Of a DNA stretch of 64,000 nt, positions 54,800 to 64,000 are shown piece by piece (the first letter of the stretch is position 1; each line of letters starts with the position of its first letter). The DNA is from Xenopus tropicalis (taxonomy: Eukaryota > Chordata > Amphibia > Anura > Pipidae): assembly GCF_000004195.4 (NCBI RefSeq), contig NC_030681.2, forward strand, positions 29,004,482 through 29,068,481, read 5' to 3'. A model generated the notes under the pieces. It did no database searches and had not been told where the DNA came from. It saw only the letters and a list, made by a program, of their open reading frames with translations. The translations under genes were made by a program, and so were the position numbers.

Positions 54800-54948
54800 T
54801 GTAATAAAAGGCGCTAAAGTTGCCCAGGAGTAGTTACCCACAGCAACCCATAAGATCTTTGCATTTAAACAGTTGACCAGTAAATGCTACCTGATGATTG
54901 GTTGCTTTGGGTTACTGCACCTGGACAAATATAGTGCCTTTTATTACA
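54800..54948. mobile_element. 149-bp TA-flanked MITE, TGTAATAAAAGGC ends
   Basis: TGTAATAAAAGGCGCTAAAG and ATAGTGCCTTTTATTACA are inverted ends with TA on both sides (54798-54799, 54949-54950). GTTACCCACAGCAACCC faces TTGCTTTGGGTTACTGC inside, so the element is nearly one hairpin. Confidence 0.8.
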
Positions 54949-55069
54949 TATGGTGGGATGTTTGTTAAGCTTTAGAACTCCTATAATTCAGGGTCTGCAA
55001 TTCAGCCAATAAGATAGCAATTATGTAATTTTGACACAGGGTGCTAGGGTAACATACAGGGGTGTAACT

Positions 55070-55140
55070 AAAGAGTAAGCAGACCTTGCAACTGCAGGGG
55101 GGCCCAGGTGGTATAGGGGCCCCATGAGGCCTTAATTATT
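55070..55140 (+). mobile_element. hAT-like fragment, CAGGGGTGTAACTA end
   Basis: CAGGGGTGTAACTAAAG followed by GCAACTGCAGGGGGGCCCAG is a recognisable Xenopus-type end. The other end is absent. The complement (GGGGGGCCTGGCCCGTTTAT, AGTTACACC) recurs at 61757-61792. Confidence 0.5.
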
Positions 55141-55389
55141 AAACAATTGCAATAACTGGTAACACACAAATGATAAAGAAATGATCAAACTTTTGTTTGT
55201 GGTAATGTTGATTGGGATAGAGACAGTTTAACACTAAAAATGCCCCTTGCAGCTGCTCCTTGAATTGAAATTCACATTCACATGTTTTTTGCACACGCTG
55301 AAAATGTCTCCAGGGATATATGTAATTAGAAGCCTATGGGCAACACACGCAAGGTCCTACAGTGATTGTGCTCTGTAATAGTTAAACTT

Positions 55390-55704
55390 AGCTCAGGAGA
55401 GGAGGTTAGGAGAAAAAATGTTTCTCCAGCAGTGCCATCTCTTCAGTGGCTGCTAGACTGGAGGGTGTGTTTGGTAACCTGAGTTTATAAGAACTGAGCA
55501 TGCTCAGTAAGCCAAGCGCCAATGTCAATTCCTAAGGGAGGGGCTGAGTGAATTACAGGAGGAGAAGGAATCCCAAGTGATTAAGGAGATGCTTCAGCCT
55601 TACTATTAACCTTTGAACAAAAGGAGTGGCTGGTATTTGAAGATTACAAAGAGGCTGTTAACTGATTTTTTTTTTTTTTTTGGGGGGGTTTACATGTCCT
55701 ATAA
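55390..55704 (+). mobile_element. T2/Kolobok MITE, uninterrupted relative of 43357
   Basis: It follows the outer element at 43357-44490 through AGCATGCTCAGTA, TTCCTAAGGGAGGGGCTGAG and GTGATTAAGGAGATGCTTCA without the inner insertion. It ends GGGTTTACATGTCC|TATAA, with the TTAA changed to ATAA. The left terminus is missing or diverged before 55390. Confidence 0.78.
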
Positions 55705-56052
55705 TATAAATCAGAGCTGTCTTCCCCCCTATTTCTTTGGGAATTACCAGATTTTAAAGCTTATCCCCCATTCTTCCGTCCCCCATAAGAATGTCCCATG
55801 GTGAATTTTGGGCACGCATGCGCAGTAAGCATTTTGTGACGTCATTTGATGCATTTGCGCATGTGCAGGTAGAATTTTTCGGCTTCAGCTGCGATTTTGC
55901 AGAAATGCGTGATATCACTTCCAGAAGCATGTGTGATGTTTGTGACATCACTTCTGGGTATTGGAGGGAAAATTTTGGCGGCTCGCTTGTGTATAAATGC
56001 TATTCCAAATCTAAAGTTTAAAAAACTTTTGTAAAAATAACGCCAAATTTGC
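55705..56052. other. Unique stretch
   Basis: No gene or repeat is recognised. GTGACGTCATTTGATGCAT near 55837 contains a CRE-like TGACGTCA, a single site with no other support. Confidence 0.35.
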
Positions 56053-56221
56053 CAGTGATGAGCAAATCTGTCCTGTTTCGCAAAACGGTGAAAATGTCGC
56101 ATGTTGGAAAAAATTGTCGACAATTTTTGGACAAGCAGTGAATTTTTCCGCTGTGAATTTTTGGCGAAAAATGAAAATTCACCATGAATCTATGCCTGCC
56201 GAAACATTTCGCCCATCGCTA
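56053..56221. mobile_element. TAGTGATGAGCG MITE, short form
   Basis: CAGTGATGAGCAAATCTGTC and ACATTTCGCCCATCGCTA are the ends. No duplication can be matched (AAATTTGC against TTTTGTAG). Confidence 0.75.
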
Positions 56222-57034
56222 TTTTGTAGATGTTTCTGTACATACACTGGGTTTTCGGATGGATGCTGTCTATATTGCTAGGTTACAGCTCTAATTTCCT
56301 GTGTAAGCAAGTACATGTGTTTGTAAATGATCCAATGATTTACTGTAAGTCACAATATAAAGTAACATAAATAACCCCAAAGTGAGGGGAATAGTAGTGA
56401 TGTTTGCACCCTTCCTACCAAACAGCCAGCTCTTTCTTTCCCGATGGCAGAACAGATGATTATGTTTGAGCCGTGCAGCCGGTCGCCGAGTCCCAGGGAA
56501 ATCTACTTCATCAAAATAATCCAACCTCACAAAAAGTTCATTCCATTAATTTTTTTTCTGGATGCTGGCTGCAATTTGAGCTATGTTTAATGCTACGTTT
56601 TGGCTGCCTGCCTCAAATAAGTCATGGATTGAAGCACTTTAATTGAGTATAAATACAGGCAGTGCAGCCAGCTCCAACTTCAGTCAGCAGTAATATCCTT
56701 AGTTTGATGGGATCTTTCTTTCACATTTTAATTGCAGTATTTGTGAGAAATACTTTTATAATCTCATCATTAATGCGGCTTTACAGGGTTACATCTCATC
56801 CTGTTTGATTTTATTTTTAACACCGGAACTATCTGGTCCTTGATGTGCTTTGGTGTTGGACGGCTGTGAAGACAATTATTTTGTAATATTTCTCATAATT
56901 TATTCTGCATGACCCAGATATTTATTGTGCTGTTCCCACTAACTTTGTGCAATCATAATGTTGTATATTAACAAGGAAAATGTTTTTGCTTGTCCAGAAA
57001 CCAATAGCAAGCTATTGACAGCTTTGAGGTGGAG
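56222..57034. other. Unique stretch, candidate conserved island 56540-57010
   Basis: 56540-57010 is repeat-free and complex. It includes GAGTATAAATACAGGCAG at 56646, a TATA-like string with no gene behind it. Conserved non-coding DNA is possible but untested. Confidence 0.35.
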
Positions 57035-57272
57035 TAATAATGAGTGAATCTGTTCCATTTTGCTTCACAGAAAAATACACAAAACCGTGCAAAAATTCAC
57101 AAACCATTTACGAAACACGTAAAATAACGCATAAAACGATTGTTACGCGCGTCAAAAAAATGCCGTGCGAGTAAAAAAATTTGCCCGTCCGCTTCCTGAA
57201 ACAATCTGCCAATGGTTAAGCACAGAAATTCGCTGCAAATCCATGCCTGGGGAAACATTTTGCCCATCACTA
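57035..57272. mobile_element. TAGTGATGAGCG MITE
   Basis: TAATAATGAGTGAATCTGTT and ACATTTTGCCCATCACTA are the ends. The flanks AGGTGGAG (57027-57034) and AGTTTGAG (57273-57280) match at 6 of 8. Confidence 0.8.
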
Positions 57273-57604
57273 AGTTTGAGAGAACACAGGACAAAATGGA
57301 GACGGAGAGAAGAGGACCATACACAGTGTGTGCCCTCAGTCTTACTGTTCTGAATACTGAAAGCCAATATTTGCTTGTGTTCTAGGTGTTATTACAATGA
57401 AATTGTTGAAGCCAATATAATTATAAAAGCCCATTAATATAATTAGGGTGCAAAAACTAGATGCTGGCATATAGTAATGATGAGAAATTATCTTTTGCTC
57501 ATATAATCTGCTTATACAATATGTTTCATCCAACCATGTGAATAGTAGAAGCATTTGGCCAGTTTCTAATGCAGCTGTACAATAGTTTGTGCAAATGTGA
57601 TCAC

Positions 57605-58062
57605 TAGTGATGAGCGAATCTGTCCCCTTTCCCTTTGCAAATAAATTTGCGAATCTTTCAAAAGATTTGTGAAACGGCAAAAATGTTGCACGGAAAAAAA
57701 ACTGTCACCCATTTTTTTGACGCCTGCGACTATTCTTGCGACAATTTTGGACATGCGACTATTCTTTTGACGCCTGCAACCATTCTTGCGACAATTTTTG
57801 GACACGCAACTATTCTTGCGACAATATTGGATGTGCGACTATTCTTTTGATGCCTGCGACTATTCTTGCGACAATTTTGGGCGCACGACTATTCTTGCAA
57901 AAATTTTTGGACGCATGACTATTCTTGCAACAATTTTTGGACGCGCGGCAAATTTTTTCGCTGCAAATTTTTTCGTCCGTTTCGCAAAACAATCTGCCAA
58001 TGCCGAAATGTGGAAATTCGCCGAAAAAATCCATGCCTGCTAAAACATTTTGCCCATCACTA
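57605..58062. mobile_element. TAGTGATGAGCG MITE, perfect GTGATCAC duplication, internal array
   Basis: TAGTGATGAGCGAATCTGTC and ACATTTTGCCCATCACTA bound it. GTGATCAC occurs exactly at 57597-57604 and 58063-58070. The site is itself palindromic, so the duplication is less diagnostic than at 33259. The subterminal blocks match 45895-46382 in the opposite order. Confidence 0.9.
57718..57952 (+). repeat. Minisatellite inside the MITE, about 29-bp units
   Basis: GCGACTATTCTTGCGACAAT plus TTTGGACAT-like spacer repeats about eight times, with variants using CTATTCTTTTGACGCCT. It shares words with the complement of the 46031 array (GAATAGTCGC) but has a different period. Overlapping frames rich in Cys, Asp and Tyr are artefacts. 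Confidence 0.88.
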
Positions 58063-58070
58063 GTGATCAC

Positions 58071-59402
58071 CCCCCAAATGTTCAATTTATCACTGTTGCA
58101 TAGTAGTAAGAAGTGAAATTTCACCAAAATGGGATATTTCATTGCAGTTAAGGTGTTTTTTTAGCTCTCAAATAGCATATTCATTGCTTTTCCTTGTTTT
58201 TTTTCCACTATTCTACCATTGCTCTTTATACATTGTAGAAAAAAAAATCCCATTTGGCTTTTTTCTTCAAAACACGGTGCCCGCCCAGCTCCTTAGACAG
58301 ACTGGGAAAGTACTGGGCTCCGATCTGATTTGTTGTATTGGAATGCCAGGGACAATAATAATGATGTAGGTGCAAAAATGCATGGGGAGATAAGTACCAG
58401 TGATATTGCACATTTTGCCAAAAAAAACAGGCGAAAATATTCACAAATCCGTATTGCATAGTCAACTGAACAATTGAATCAACTACTTCAGATCATGTAT
58501 AGGTCAGTGCCTAGAGTGTCATTTTTCAAAACAATGTAATTTGGCCAATAAATTGTGAACAAATGCCCCTAACTAGTAAGTAACTAGTATATAGTAAAAC
58601 ATTTTTGGGCATAAAATCATGATCCAAAATCTATGATTCCACTATAATAGAAGTGGAATGCTGAATATCATAAGGAACTAACACATCAAACTAGATTTCT
58701 CTGTTGTTGAGGCTCCTGCTGTTTTTATATAGCTTGACTTTTATTTGGTTTTTACAAGTAAAAGTATCTCCAAATTGTTATATGATTTAGTTTAACAGGC
58801 AATAAAGATTTATACATCACATTGCATTAAGGTGTTTTTGTTGGCATATCTAATCTTGGAGCAATAGAAGAAATAACAATTGTAAAAAAAAAGAGAAGAT
58901 GGGAAAGGAAACAGGCTATAAACAAAAGCGGAAAAATGACTGGTGGAATATCCGTCTCAATAAGCCCGGTGTGAAAGAAGATTAACCATAGCGCCATCAA
59001 ATCATAGTCAAATAAATCAAACATTACCCTTCTCCTTCTAATAAAATAGCATTAACTAAAGTGAATGTCTTTATCCCAAATATGTAACCAATCTTTCTCC
59101 TTGAGAGGTGACCAAGATCTTTTCTCCAGTCATTGGGGAACAACTCATATACCATAGATGATATTCCATGTAAATGGATATAATACTTATTAGTCCAAAT
59201 AAAGAAGTGTAGGGGATCTTCCATATTTGGATTTTTTAAACTGGAAAATCTTAAAGACATCTTAAATCAGGAGGATGTTTCAGTTGGTCCCATTTAATCG
59301 GGCCACACAAGATATGAAAATGTTTAAGGCGATGGTGGCTTTGAGCAATCCGTCATTAAAGACATCCTTGGGAAAGCCTTTGTAGATATAGTGGATTGGC
59401 AA
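58071..59402. other. Unique stretch, 1.3 kb
   Basis: No repeat ends or coding domains. The sequence is AT-rich. Confidence 0.4.
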
Positions 59403-59436
59403 TAGTGATGGGCGAAATAATTTCCAGGCATCACTA
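59403..59436. mobile_element. 34-bp remnant of a TAGTGATGAGCG MITE
   Basis: TAGTGATGGGCGAAATAATT is followed directly by TCCAGGCATCACTA, so only the two ends remain. The flanks ATTGGCAA (59395-59402) and GTTGGGAA (59437-59444) match at 6 of 8. Confidence 0.72.
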
Positions 59437-59458
59437 GTTGGGAAGTAGGGGAGATTAT

Positions 59459-59532
59459 TAGTGATGAGTCAATGGCAAAATGTTGAATTTCACAGCAAAT
59501 CCATGCCTGGCGAAAAAATGTGCTCATCACTA
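59459..59532. mobile_element. 74-bp TAGTGATGAGCG MITE, perfect duplication
   Basis: TAGTGATGAGTCAATGGC and AAAAATGTGCTCATCACTA are the ends. GAGATTAT occurs exactly at 59451-59458 and 59533-59540. Only the ends and the CCATGCCTGGCG block survive, yet the duplication is intact. Confidence 0.9.
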
Positions 59533-59540
59533 GAGATTAT

Positions 59541-60072
59541 CTTAGTCTGAAGTCTAATATTATTCTATATAGACAATATGGGAGCCAGTATAGGGGAAAT
59601 ATTATCTAGAAATAAAACACAGCAAACCATGGTAAGAAAGCTTCATAGGTTATAGAAAGGAAACCTAGTTAGCTGCCTATGTGCCTCCCTCACCCGCCCC
59701 TCTTGAAATGAGCACTGCTTAGTTTCAAGGTGCGTTCTGCTGGTCTGTGCACTGAGATATGGAGCCCAGATACCTGTGGCTATTGGTACATTGCTCCATG
59801 CAGTGGGAAAAGTGCAAAAAAATAATAAAAAAAAAAAATGGCCAATTGTGGCCCTGATGTTTAGCATTTCTACTCTACCCTACTTCTTTATTAAGCTTTA
59901 GTTCTCCTGTAAGGCTTTGGGATTGGATGGTTCACCATGTCCCACCCTGCACTGCACATTGAGGGATCATTATTGTACCTTTTTCATATGACATGAATAT
60001 TCCGTCATGTTGTGGAAAACCCTGGGCCACTAGGCGATATAAAATTTGTGTTCAATCTATATCTGAAAAATA
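59541..60072. other. Unique stretch
   Basis: Nothing is recognised beyond an A run near 59818-59840. Confidence 0.4.
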
Positions 60073-60074
60073 TA

Positions 60075-60498
60075 CTGTATATACTCGAGTATAAGCCTAG
60101 TTTTTCAGCACCCAAAATGTGCTGAAAAAGTCACCCTCGGCTTATACTGGAGTCGGTTGCCATGGGTACCTCCAGACTAGGACCCTCTGTCCTTTGTGTG
60201 CAAATTAGGCCACCCACCACCAGATCCTCCAGTGCCTGTTGTTTTTGTTGACCCTCTTCTCCACTTACAGAGCTAGTTTACTGTTTTTCTTTGAAATAAA
60301 TATTTAAACCATATACCCCACTGATGCCTCAATTAATGTCATTTTATTGGTATTTATTTTGATTATTGAAACTTAGCAGTAGCTGCTGCATTTCCCACCC
60401 TAGGCTTATACTCAAGTCAATACGTTTTTCCAGTTTTCTTAGGTAAAATTAGGTACCTCGGCTTGTATTCGGATCGGCTTATACTCGAATATATACGG
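60075..60498. mobile_element. TA-flanked MITE, CYGTATATACTCGAGTATAAGCC ends
   Basis: CTGTATATACTCGAGTATAA and TTATACTCGAATATATACGG are inverted ends with TA on both sides (60073-60074, 60499-60500). Inner partners also occur (CTCGGCTTATACTGGAGTCG; CCTAGGCTTATACTCAAGTC). I recall this end sequence from other vertebrates, including amniotes, which would make the family old or horizontally spread. Confidence 0.78.
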
Positions 60499-60500
60499 TA

Positions 60501-61073
60501 CTTGAAATGGGATTGTATTGGTTGCACTGTTTATTCTCTGTTTCATAACTGGGATTAGAATGGGGTTTGTAAATACATTTTCTGTGCAGATTTTATATCT
60601 ACCGATTGTTGGTATCATTCTAATTTAATGAATATTAGAGGAGTATGAATGATTGTTTCTACTATTTGAAAACTACATCTAAAGAAGCGTGATGCATTTC
60701 CAGCTTTGAATCACCGGGCCTTTTCTATATAAATGTCATTTCCATTTAGCCGCGTTTCTATTTTTCTCTTGCATCTAAGGACTTTAATTCCGAGGGTATT
60801 TTTAATGCAGAACTTTTATTGATGTGCCTTGTTAATTCAAAAAGATTCTCTCATTAGAAATAATTTACAGCAACCTGCTTTCTACCCTTTTAAGTGTGTA
60901 TTTTAATTGGTGACTTTTGATCTGAATATTTCAAATTTATATCGTGGTTGGAGGTGCTGCGGGGAGTTATTTGACAATATATACACAAGCGAATGACTGA
61001 ACAAGGCCTTTCTCTAAATGAAGAAAATGGATGTTAGTAATTCTAATACATTGTAATCTATAGGTGTGCATGT
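60501..61073. other. Unique stretch, candidate conserved island 60640-61010
   Basis: Repeat-free and complex (GAAGCGTGATGCATTTCCAG, CATTTAGCCGCGTTTC, CTTTAATTCCGAGGG). No coding domain. Conserved non-coding DNA is possible; untested. Confidence 0.35.
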
Positions 61074-61075
61074 AC

Positions 61076-61195
61076 AGGTATTGGACCCCTTATCCGGAAA
61101 TCCATTATACAGAAAGTTCTGAATTACGGAAAGGCCATCTCCCATAGACTGCATTGTAATCAAATAATTAAAATTTTTAAATATGGTTTGTTGAA
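61076..61195. mobile_element. CAGGTATGGGATCC-family fragment, left end only
   Basis: TA|CAGGTATTGGACCCCTTATC, then ATTACGGAAAGGCCATCTCC. The right half is missing. Confidence 0.7.
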
Positions 61196-62447
61196 AATCT
61201 GTAACATAACCTGGTACACAATACCTGAACCCATGAGCAAAGCAAAACAATGGGTATGGTCTACTTCTATCCCCTACATGCAGATGTATTTAGATTTAGA
61301 AGAAATACAACCTATATCTTTTAGCTACAATATCTTTGTCTAACTGATAGTGGATCCATAATGGTATAGGCAGCCATTTTGTTCGGTCAAAAACATTTCT
61401 CCATAGTAGAATAGCAGCCAATGCCAATGAGGCCATCTTCCAGTAACATGGAACCCTATGGCTGTACACAACATTCCCCCATGATGTTCCCATATTATAA
61501 GATGAAAATGCCACAAAGCTGCTGAACAAATATATGGATAGTTTTATAAACACCAGAAGTTAAATGCCTTCCATGGCTTTCCCAGTGACCAAAGCCAAAT
61601 GTAACTAAACCTCTATGGGACATTTGGAACACAGAGTCTGGATAGCCAGACCACAGGGTTTGCAGTAGGGTAGTCCCCCTCCCAACCCCTTCTATCACTG
61701 TTGTTATGCTCATTTTTAGTGGGTAGGGAAAGTAGGGGAAAGCATTTAGAAGAACACTATTCCCCTTGTCTTCAAGGGGGGCCTGGCCCGTTTATAGTTA
61801 CACCATTAGCTACAGATGAGAGAATATGTGCTTGTGATCATGCTTGATACTGTACATTATTTACTGCAGGAATGTAACCCTGGATACATCTGAGAAATAC
61901 CATCCTTGTAAGCTGATGGCTTGAATTAGTATATTAGATCATTAAATGTATTAAACTAATCTTGTATGCAGCTTCTCGTGGTCAAAGATTATTCTTTTTA
62001 TTCAAAAATCTGTTTTTATCTAAGCTCCATTGATTACATTTTATTGACTCTCATATAAAAAGGATTTGTTCAGGGACAGGATTTGTAAGATGATCTTCTG
62101 TAATTATACATTTACATAAATCTTACACTCGCTGCTTCCCAAGTCTCACGGTTGCACCGGGGTAACAAGAGATCATACACAAAAACTCATATCATACAGC
62201 TGTCCGCTTACATCTGAGGGGTTTTAAGGGTAGATAAGGAAAAACAGCAGCATGAAAACAGCAGTTTGGAATAGGATATAAAGGCATTTGGCTATGTTTT
62301 TTACAAAAATCAATCCGGGTTAAGACATTTGATCTGTCGTTATCTGCCATTGATTGTAAAAGTAATTAACACTGGATAAGATTAGTTAGCAGGTAGACAT
62401 ACATGCAGAATGCTCTTGGACTGAGATTTGTTTAATGAGATTTTTCT
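61196..62447. other. Unique stretch
   Basis: A hAT-like fragment (GGCCTGGCCCGTTTATAGTT, complement of the 55070 end) lies at 61757-61792. 61850-62440 is complex unique sequence. No gene is recognised. Confidence 0.38.
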
Positions 62448-62455
62448 TAAATGAT

Positions 62456-62993
62456 TTGTGATGGGTGAAAAAATTAGTCAGGCATGGATTTGTGGCAAAT
62501 TTCCGTGTTTCGCCATTGGTGGATTTTTTCGCGAAATGGCGTCAAAATTTTCCACATGGCAAAAGAATTGTTGTGCGTAAAAAAAAAAAGAATTGTTGCA
62601 CATTATACATATTGTCACGTGTCAAACGTATCGTTGCATGTCAAAAGAATTGTCTTGCGTCAAAAAGAATTGTCTCTCATCAAAAGAATTGTCTCTTGAA
62701 TCAAAAAGAATTGTATCTCATGAAAAGCATTGTCTCTCTCGACAAACGTATTGTCATCACAAGAATTGTCGCAAGTCCAAAAGAATTGTCTCTCCCATGA
62801 ACAAGAATTGTCACGCGTCAAACTTATTGTCTCTTGTATCAAAAAGAATTGTCCCTCATCAAAATAATTGTTGCGTAGCAGATGTATTGACGCGCGCAAC
62901 ATTTACCCCGTTTTGCTAATTTTTCTGCATTTTGCGAATATTACATCACATTTCGTGAATCTTCCCGAAACGGTACAGATTAAATCATCACTA
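62456..62993. mobile_element. TAGTGATGAGCG MITE, 538 bp, perfect TAAATGAT duplication, internal array
   Basis: TTGTGATGGGTGAAAAAATT and CAGATTAAATCATCACTA are the ends. TAAATGAT occurs exactly at 62448-62455 and 62994-63001. The left subterminal block (CAGGCATGGATTTGTGGC) matches the family. It is the longest member here because its centre is a third, different array. Confidence 0.9.
62585..62890 (+). repeat. AAAAGAATTGTCTCTC-type minisatellite inside the MITE
   Basis: About 15 units of roughly 19-21 bp built on TCAAAAGAATTGTCTCTCA, with CGTGTCAAACGTATTGTC variants toward the edges. Overlapping Lys/Arg/Ile-rich frames on both strands are artefacts of the array. Confidence 0.9.
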
Positions 62994-63081
62994 TAAATGA
63001 TATATGCCACTAAAAATTATTTATCTTTGATAAATAAGACCCATAGGATGGCAGACATTTCAGTGTCAGATATTTGTACTA

Positions 63082-63389
63082 CAGGTACCTGTTATCCAGA
63101 ATGCTTGGGACCTGGGGCTTTCCAGATAAGGGATCTTTCTGTAATTTGGATCTCCATACAATCATTTAAACTTTAATTAAACACATAAGGATTGTTTTGC
63201 CTCCAATAAAGATTAATTATATCTTAGTTAGAATTAAGCACAAGCTACTGTTTTATTATTACTTGGAAAAAGGAAATCATTTTTTAAAAAATAGAATCAT
63301 TTGCCTATAATGGAGCCTGTTGGAGATGGCCTTCCCATAATTCAGAACTTTCTGACTAATCGGCTTCTGGATAACAGATCCCACACCTG
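63082..63389. mobile_element. CAGGTATGGGATCC-family MITE, full length, inverted
   Basis: CAGGTACCTGTTATCCAGAA at the left and ATAACAGATCCCACACCTG at the right, with TA at 63080-63081 and 63390-63391. The interior is the complement of 2043-2362. It is the most complete copy in the window. Confidence 0.82.
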
Positions 63390-63391
63390 TA

Positions 63392-64000
63392 TTAACCTAC
63401 ACAAGTGGATACTCATATTGAACTGATTTAAGTGTTTGTTACATGGATACTGTATACGGACACATATATTTCTGGCCCATGGTCGATGGGACATATCTGG
63501 CAAACTGGGACACATTTTAAGGAAAGTTATGGAACTTTACAGTGATTGGGGCTATACCTGTTCCTGAACTTTTGTGGGTATTAACCACTACCCGTTCAAT
63601 CAGACCCAGCCAGGGCTCCATTCCATTTGCACAGAAGATGGAGCAGACACTCACAGACCCATCAAACTGGCATAGTAAAAGAATTTTCTGCTTTATTCCA
63701 AGCAAATGTAGGACACATCATAGCCTTATGTGTTTTCACTTAATCATAAGTTATTGCACAGCCTATGATTGAGTGCCCAGTACATGTAAGGCTATGATGT
63801 GCCCTACCTTAAAGTTGGCAATTCCTTTACTTTGTCTGTTCCTGGGATGTGTGAGTGCTTTCTGTATCTTTATTGGTATGAATTCCCTCTTTAAGCCATA
63901 CGTGTAGGGCAGGTGTGCCCAGACCCCATGTAATTACTGGGGAGCTTTATGTCTCTTTTGGCCACACACTAATAAGTGCCTTTTGTGATTGAGCCAATCT
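63392..64000. other. Unique stretch to the window edge
   Basis: Nothing coding is recognised. It contains the inverted repeat at 63708-63807. Confidence 0.4.
63708..63807. repeat. 21-bp inverted repeat, one mismatch, 58-nt spacer
   Basis: GTAGGACACATCATAGCCTT (from 63708) pairs with AAGGCTATGATGTGCCCTAC (63788-63807), differing at one base. It could be the ends of a very short MITE or a structured RNA hairpin. No duplication is apparent at the edges. Confidence 0.75.

Noticed and set aside
56640..56700. TATA box (GTATAAATAC) with an initiator-like CTTCAGTC downstream
   Set aside because: No transcript or coding sequence can be linked to it, and AT-rich DNA gives many such strings.

Overview
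The window looks like amphibian nuclear DNA, almost certainly from Xenopus; I cannot tell X. tropicalis from X. laevis. The case rests on repeats. It is full of short inverted-repeat transposons whose ends I recognise as Xenopus-type: TTAA-flanked T2/Kolobok MITEs, a hAT family ending in GATCCCCAACC, a second hAT-like family beginning TAGTGATGAGCG, a Harbinger family beginning GGGCTCTGGCACACGGGG, and TA-flanked families beginning AAGGTGGCCATACAC or CAGGTATGGGATCC. I find no host protein-coding gene, rRNA or ordinary tRNA gene. All open frames are short. The only recognisable proteins are broken reverse transcriptases and a GIY-YIG endonuclease from retroelements.

Layout. 0-6 kb: the 3' end of an L2-like LINE, a hAT MITE, two CAGGTATGGGATCC elements, and a LINE reverse-transcriptase pseudogene split by a Harbinger MITE. 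6-9.6 kb: a Harbinger MITE, a T2 remnant, LTR-like sequence and a hAT copy. 9.6-18 kb: LINE 3' ends, a LINE C-terminal fragment entered by a T2 MITE, a near-identical second T2 copy 4.2 kb away, and Harbinger and hAT copies. 18-24 kb: mostly unique sequence that resembles conserved non-coding DNA, plus two TA-flanked MITEs. 24-31 kb: densely packed MITEs and a 0.3-kb insertion carrying a hammerhead-ribozyme fold (26626-26956). 31-39 kb: many TAGTGATGAGCG elements, a minisatellite, a tRNA-like SINE and a Penelope-like element with a GIY-YIG domain. 39-50 kb: MITEs, a T2 element nested inside another T2 element, and a hAT element whose core became a 21-bp minisatellite. 50-64 kb: long unique stretches and a second cluster of TAGTGATGAGCG elements, including two with internal arrays and two tiny ones of 34 and 74 bp.

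How the parts relate. No genes act together here. The window reads as a gene desert or very large intron in which unique, TAAT-rich islands, possibly enhancers, are separated by transposon insertions. The best new observations are the hammerhead-like ribozyme in a short retroelement with a 16-bp target duplication, the decayed counterpart at the end of the Penelope-like element, repeated birth of minisatellites inside one MITE family, and several insertion events dated relative to each other by nesting.

Target duplications and end sequences were read directly from the sequence. Family names come from general knowledge of these superfamilies and were not checked against a repeat library. Conservation of the unique islands is inferred from sequence character only.
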